Below, piece by piece: positions 46,510 through 48,671 of a DNA stretch of 48,671 nt (within the stretch, counting starts at the first letter, position 1; each line of letters begins with the position of its first letter). Both the position numbers and the translations under genes were made by a program. The notes under the pieces were generated by a model. The model had not been told where the DNA came from. It worked only from the letters and a program-made list of their open reading frames with translations, and ran no database searches. The stretch comes from Rhodococcus jostii NBRC 16295 (GTDB lineage: Bacteria > Actinomycetota > Actinomycetes > Mycobacteriales > Mycobacteriaceae): the NCBI RefSeq assembly GCF_001894825.1, contig NZ_BCWY01000070.1, positions 1 through 48,671 on the forward strand. The letters are read 5' to 3'.

Positions 46510-47073
46510 ATGGGCCGCTCGAAGAAAGCAACGCAGGCCACACAGGCCGCGAAGAAGAGGCGAAACAAGGCCAAACGACAGACCCGTGGCACAAACCCGA
46601 TCGCGAACGCGAGTTTCCCCGACTCCAGAGCAATGGTCCTCAGCAACCCATTCGACGCGACCGCACAGCGGGCGCTCATCGAACTGGCACCGGAGCTGAC
46701 CGTCGAGGAGTACCACACACTCCGGGACACCGGCGACAACCCGAAGCCTGATGAGTACGACCTTGTCGATCTCACCCTCACGCGCATACTCGACGATCGC
46801 CGCGAGTGGGAGAGCTACGAAGACGGGACGTGGGATCACATTCCCAACCGGGACCACGTCGCAACGGCCTGGGGTGAGTTCGCCCAACCACTACACATCG
46901 CGGTCAGCTTCACCGCTGCCGATGGACCCCGGTGGGAGGTCCACTACCCCTCCCCGGACGAAGACTTTCGCACCCCTGCCGAAACCTACACCAGCCGAGA
47001 CGCCCTCCTCGCCGAACTCGACCGACTCGAACACCTGGGCCACCAACCGATAAATACCCGATCAACTACCTAA
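46510..47073 (+). CDS. Uncharacterised basic/acidic protein
   Basis: A 187-residue soluble protein from the ATG at 46510; a reading from 46408 would add 34 residues. The N terminus is strongly basic (RSKKATQATQAAKKRRNKAKRQ), suggesting nucleic acid contact, while the rest is acidic with WEVHYPSPDEDF and SRDALLAELDRLEHL near the end. No family was recognised. AAGGAAATCC precedes the 46510 ATG. It follows the toxin gene by 138 bp in the same direction but shares no feature with the TA pair. It could be a mobile-element-associated protein. Confidence 0.65.
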   Translation: MGRSKKATQATQAAKKRRNKAKRQTRGTNPIANASFPDSRAMVLSNPFDATAQRALIELAPELTVEEYHTLRDTGDNPKPDEYDLVDLTLTRILDDRREWESYEDGTWDHIPNRDHVATAWGEFAQPLHIAVSFTAADGPRWEVHYPSPDEDFRTPAETYTSRDALLAELDRLEHLGHQPINTRSTT

Positions 47074-47204
47074 ACCAGCAGGCAGCACGTCGGGCTGTGC
47101 CGCCATCGACCGGCCGACGACAGATTCAGGTCGTCGACGCGGACCGGCCACCTGGGGGTCCTACTCCCCGTATTCGGCACCACCCTCGGACGGACCATGC
47201 GGTG

Positions 47205-47552
47205 TCAGTGGGCGTCGTGGAAAGCTTGCACGATCTCGGCACGGATCCGGCCCCGGGAGGGCATCTCGTAGCCCTCTTCTACCGCCCACTCCCGAATCTT
47301 CTTGACCTCGCCCGTCCTCGCAGTCGATCCGATCGGGTCCGTTACCCGATTCGCGCGGCGCTTCCTGCCGCCGACCCTCCTGGAATGCGCAATCCAGTAG
47401 TCGAGAGCGTCGCGGAACTCCTTGGCGTGCTCGCCCTTCAGGTCGATCTCGTACTCGACGCCATCAACCGCGTAGTTGATGCTCTCCCCCTCGTCACCGA
47501 ACACGGTCCCGTCGATATCGTCCACCCACTCCACCACAGCCCTACGCGCCAC
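47205..47552 (-). CDS. Lsr2-family nucleoid-associated protein
   Basis: A 115-residue homologue of the actinobacterial xenogeneic silencer. The N-terminal oligomerisation part is VEWVDDIDGTVFGDEGESINYAVDGVEYEIDLKGEHAKEFRDAL, then an R-rich linker, and the DNA-binding domain KIREWAVEEGYEMPSRGRIRAEIVQAFHDAH with the RGR minor-groove loop. I use GTG 47552, which aligns with the family N terminus (VARRAVVEWVDD) and has AAGGTGGGAG upstream; an ATG at 47573 is also possible. It would compact AT-rich foreign DNA. A mobile copy might silence or buffer the genes acquired alongside it. Confidence 0.9.
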   Translation of the reverse strand: MARRAVVEWVDDIDGTVFGDEGESINYAVDGVEYEIDLKGEHAKEFRDALDYWIAHSRRVGGRKRRANRVTDPIGSTARTGEVKKIREWAVEEGYEMPSRGRIRAEIVQAFHDAH

Positions 47553-47618
47553 GGATTCCACTCCCACCTTCATCGATACGAACGAAACAACAGTACTCGC
47601 GCCGGACACCGCATCACC

Positions 47619-47635
47619 GCTAGCTACGCTAGCTA
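47619..47635. repeat. Tandem direct repeat upstream of lsr2-like gene
   Basis: GCTAGCTAC followed directly by GCTAGCTAT, each containing GCTAGC palindromes, about 70 bp from the Lsr2 start. It could be a protein-binding site in the lsr2 promoter. The remaining 47636-48099 has no supported gene. Confidence 0.4.
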
Positions 47636-48099
47636 TGATTGCATCGCACCCAGATGCCGGCGATCAGTCTCGTCGTCGCACAGCACCCTGCCATCGTGCG
47701 AGTGGCCACCGCCCCAATCCTTCGAGGATCCTCATCACCAGCACCAACCGGTTTCCACCAGACCCTCCCAACGCACGCGCCCCCACACCACTTTCGTCAC
47801 TGTGATGCAATTCGAGTTCCGGGTGCCGTAGCGCTCCTCCGATCGCCCCGTCCGACAACCGACCCATGAAGCCGCAGAAGCACTCTCGGGCCTGCGCGTG
47901 CGGCATCAACGGCATCTGTCGGGTCGGAGGCACGTCGGGCCGCCGCAACCCCCTGTGACCACCGCCGCCTGTGCCCACCTCCGCTCCCCCGCGCACGGAG
48001 TCCGCTGGCGTAGTGCGGCCCAGCCCCACCCAGGTACAGGCGGGCGAACTCACGCGGACCGGAGTCCAGGTCTTCGGTGTCGCAAAGAATGACAGGTGC

Positions 48100-48345
48100 T
48101 CACTCGGCGCGGCGCCGACGCGGTTTGGGGATGTCGGTGCGCGCACCCTGACCCGGCCTGTTGTTCGCCCACGCGACGATCTCCGAGCGCTTCCACAGCG
48201 GAGTGCGGCCGATCTTCTCCACCGGCGCCGGCGCTTGCCCACGGGAGACGTACCCGCGGAACGTCGAGGCGGACAGCTCGGTACCGGTCTCCTCTTTGAT
48301 CAGGTCGATGACCTGGTCGGTGGTCAGTCGATGTGGGTTAGCCAT
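48100..48345 (-). CDS. Small helix-turn-helix DNA-binding protein
   Basis: An 81-residue protein. The region LTTDQVIDLIKEETGTELSASTFRGYVSRGQAPAPVEKIGRTPLWKRSEIVAWANN is a MerR/AlpA-type HTH with wing, followed by a basic tail RRRRAE. The ATG at 48345 has AAGGA about 10 nt upstream; a longer frame reaches 48504 without support. Small HTH proteins of this kind are common on actinobacterial plasmids and integrative elements, where they control excision, replication or transfer genes. No partner gene is visible before the window end. Confidence 0.75.
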   Translation of the reverse strand: MANPHRLTTDQVIDLIKEETGTELSASTFRGYVSRGQAPAPVEKIGRTPLWKRSEIVAWANNRPGQGARTDIPKPRRRRAE

Positions 48346-48671
48346 CTGGTGAGAGTCCTTCCTGTTCATCGCCTTCTCGGCGATGCGGGTGGTAGTTCGG
48401 TTGCAATGCGGCGGTCGACCCGGCAGACCGGCTGCGACACGACGGCACGCTGTGCGGGACTGTCCTCGGAGGGACCCTACAACGGCGTGCTGTAATGCCC
48501 GCACACGCGTTCGGGGGTCTGATTTCGGTCCCTACGTTCCAACACTACAGCGATAAATTGCAAGGTTTGGAACCCGTGGAGAGGGTCCCTCTAGCTGGAC
48601 GGCACGTCCCGAACATCATGTGTCTCTCCTCGAACAAGGACCTGCTCGCTTGCGACAGCAATGTCGACATG
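48346..48671. other. Window end, no gene supported
   Basis: No coding frame with a start signal was found. The sequence becomes less GC-rich near 48540-48570 (AACACTACAGCGATAAATTG), which may hold a promoter for the HTH gene or a neighbouring gene outside the window. Confidence 0.4.

Noticed and set aside
47664..48242. 192-codon minus-strand frame between lsr2 and the HTH gene
   Set aside because: Arg/Gly-rich low-complexity shadow that overlaps the HTH gene.
1..48671. CRISPR array, tRNA, rRNA or plasmid origin
   Set aside because: No regular spaced repeats, cloverleaf-like sequence, rRNA segments or iteron arrays were seen by eye; a covariance-model scan would settle RNA genes.

Overview
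The window looks like an accessory region, probably from a large catabolic plasmid or genomic island, of a high-GC actinobacterium most like Rhodococcus. This rests on a WhiB protein, an Lsr2 homologue, a DUF3263-type protein, NtaA/SnaA/DszA monooxygenases, fused dipeptide-type ABC ATPases and decayed IS110/IS481/IS3/IS1380 and group II intron pieces. The assignment is inferred from gene content, not from a marker gene. No rRNA, tRNA or CRISPR array was seen.

Layout. 1-5.9 kb: IS481 remnant, GntR regulator, aldehyde dehydrogenase, AcoR-like GAF/Fis regulator, broken IS110. 5.9-10.4 kb: indolepyruvate ferredoxin oxidoreductase divergent from an Lrp/AsnC regulator, then a DUF3263-type gene. 10.9-20.7 kb: a GAF/Fis regulator divergent from a catabolic run of a broken 2,4'-dihydroxyacetophenone dioxygenase-like cupin, small cupin, FAD aromatic hydroxylase, Rid-family protein, MFS importer, zinc alcohol dehydrogenase, HSL-type hydrolase, YbhB/PEBP protein and FAH-family hydrolase. 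21.2-25.6 kb: whiB, IS fragments, and an MFS exporter divergent from an ArsR-type repressor plus a luciferase-like oxidoreductase, with two near-identical palindromic operators between them. 26.1-27.6 kb: chimera of two IS110 transposase remnants. 28-38.8 kb: MocR regulator, NtaA/DszA-type flavin monooxygenase, rhodanese, a complete dipeptide-type ABC importer and a MalY/PatB-type C-S lyase. 38.9-44.6 kb: decayed DNA (TetR, IS1380, group II intron and SDR remnants) around an intact ArsR-type gene and an Old Yellow Enzyme. 45-48.7 kb: RES/Xre toxin-antitoxin pair, an uncharacterised basic protein, an Lsr2 homologue and a small HTH protein, a maintenance-type module.

How the genes may work together. 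The 12-20.7 kb operon has the parts to import an aromatic or ring-derived compound, hydroxylate it, open the ring with a cupin and hydrolyse the acylpyruvate-like product; its regulator is divergent. The 28-38.8 kb block resembles a scavenging system for a thioether or S-substituted cysteine: import by ABC, oxidation by the flavin monooxygenase, C-S cleavage by the MalY-like enzyme and sulfur transfer by the rhodanese. It is the best candidate here for a poorly described system. Both substrates are inferred, not shown by sequence.
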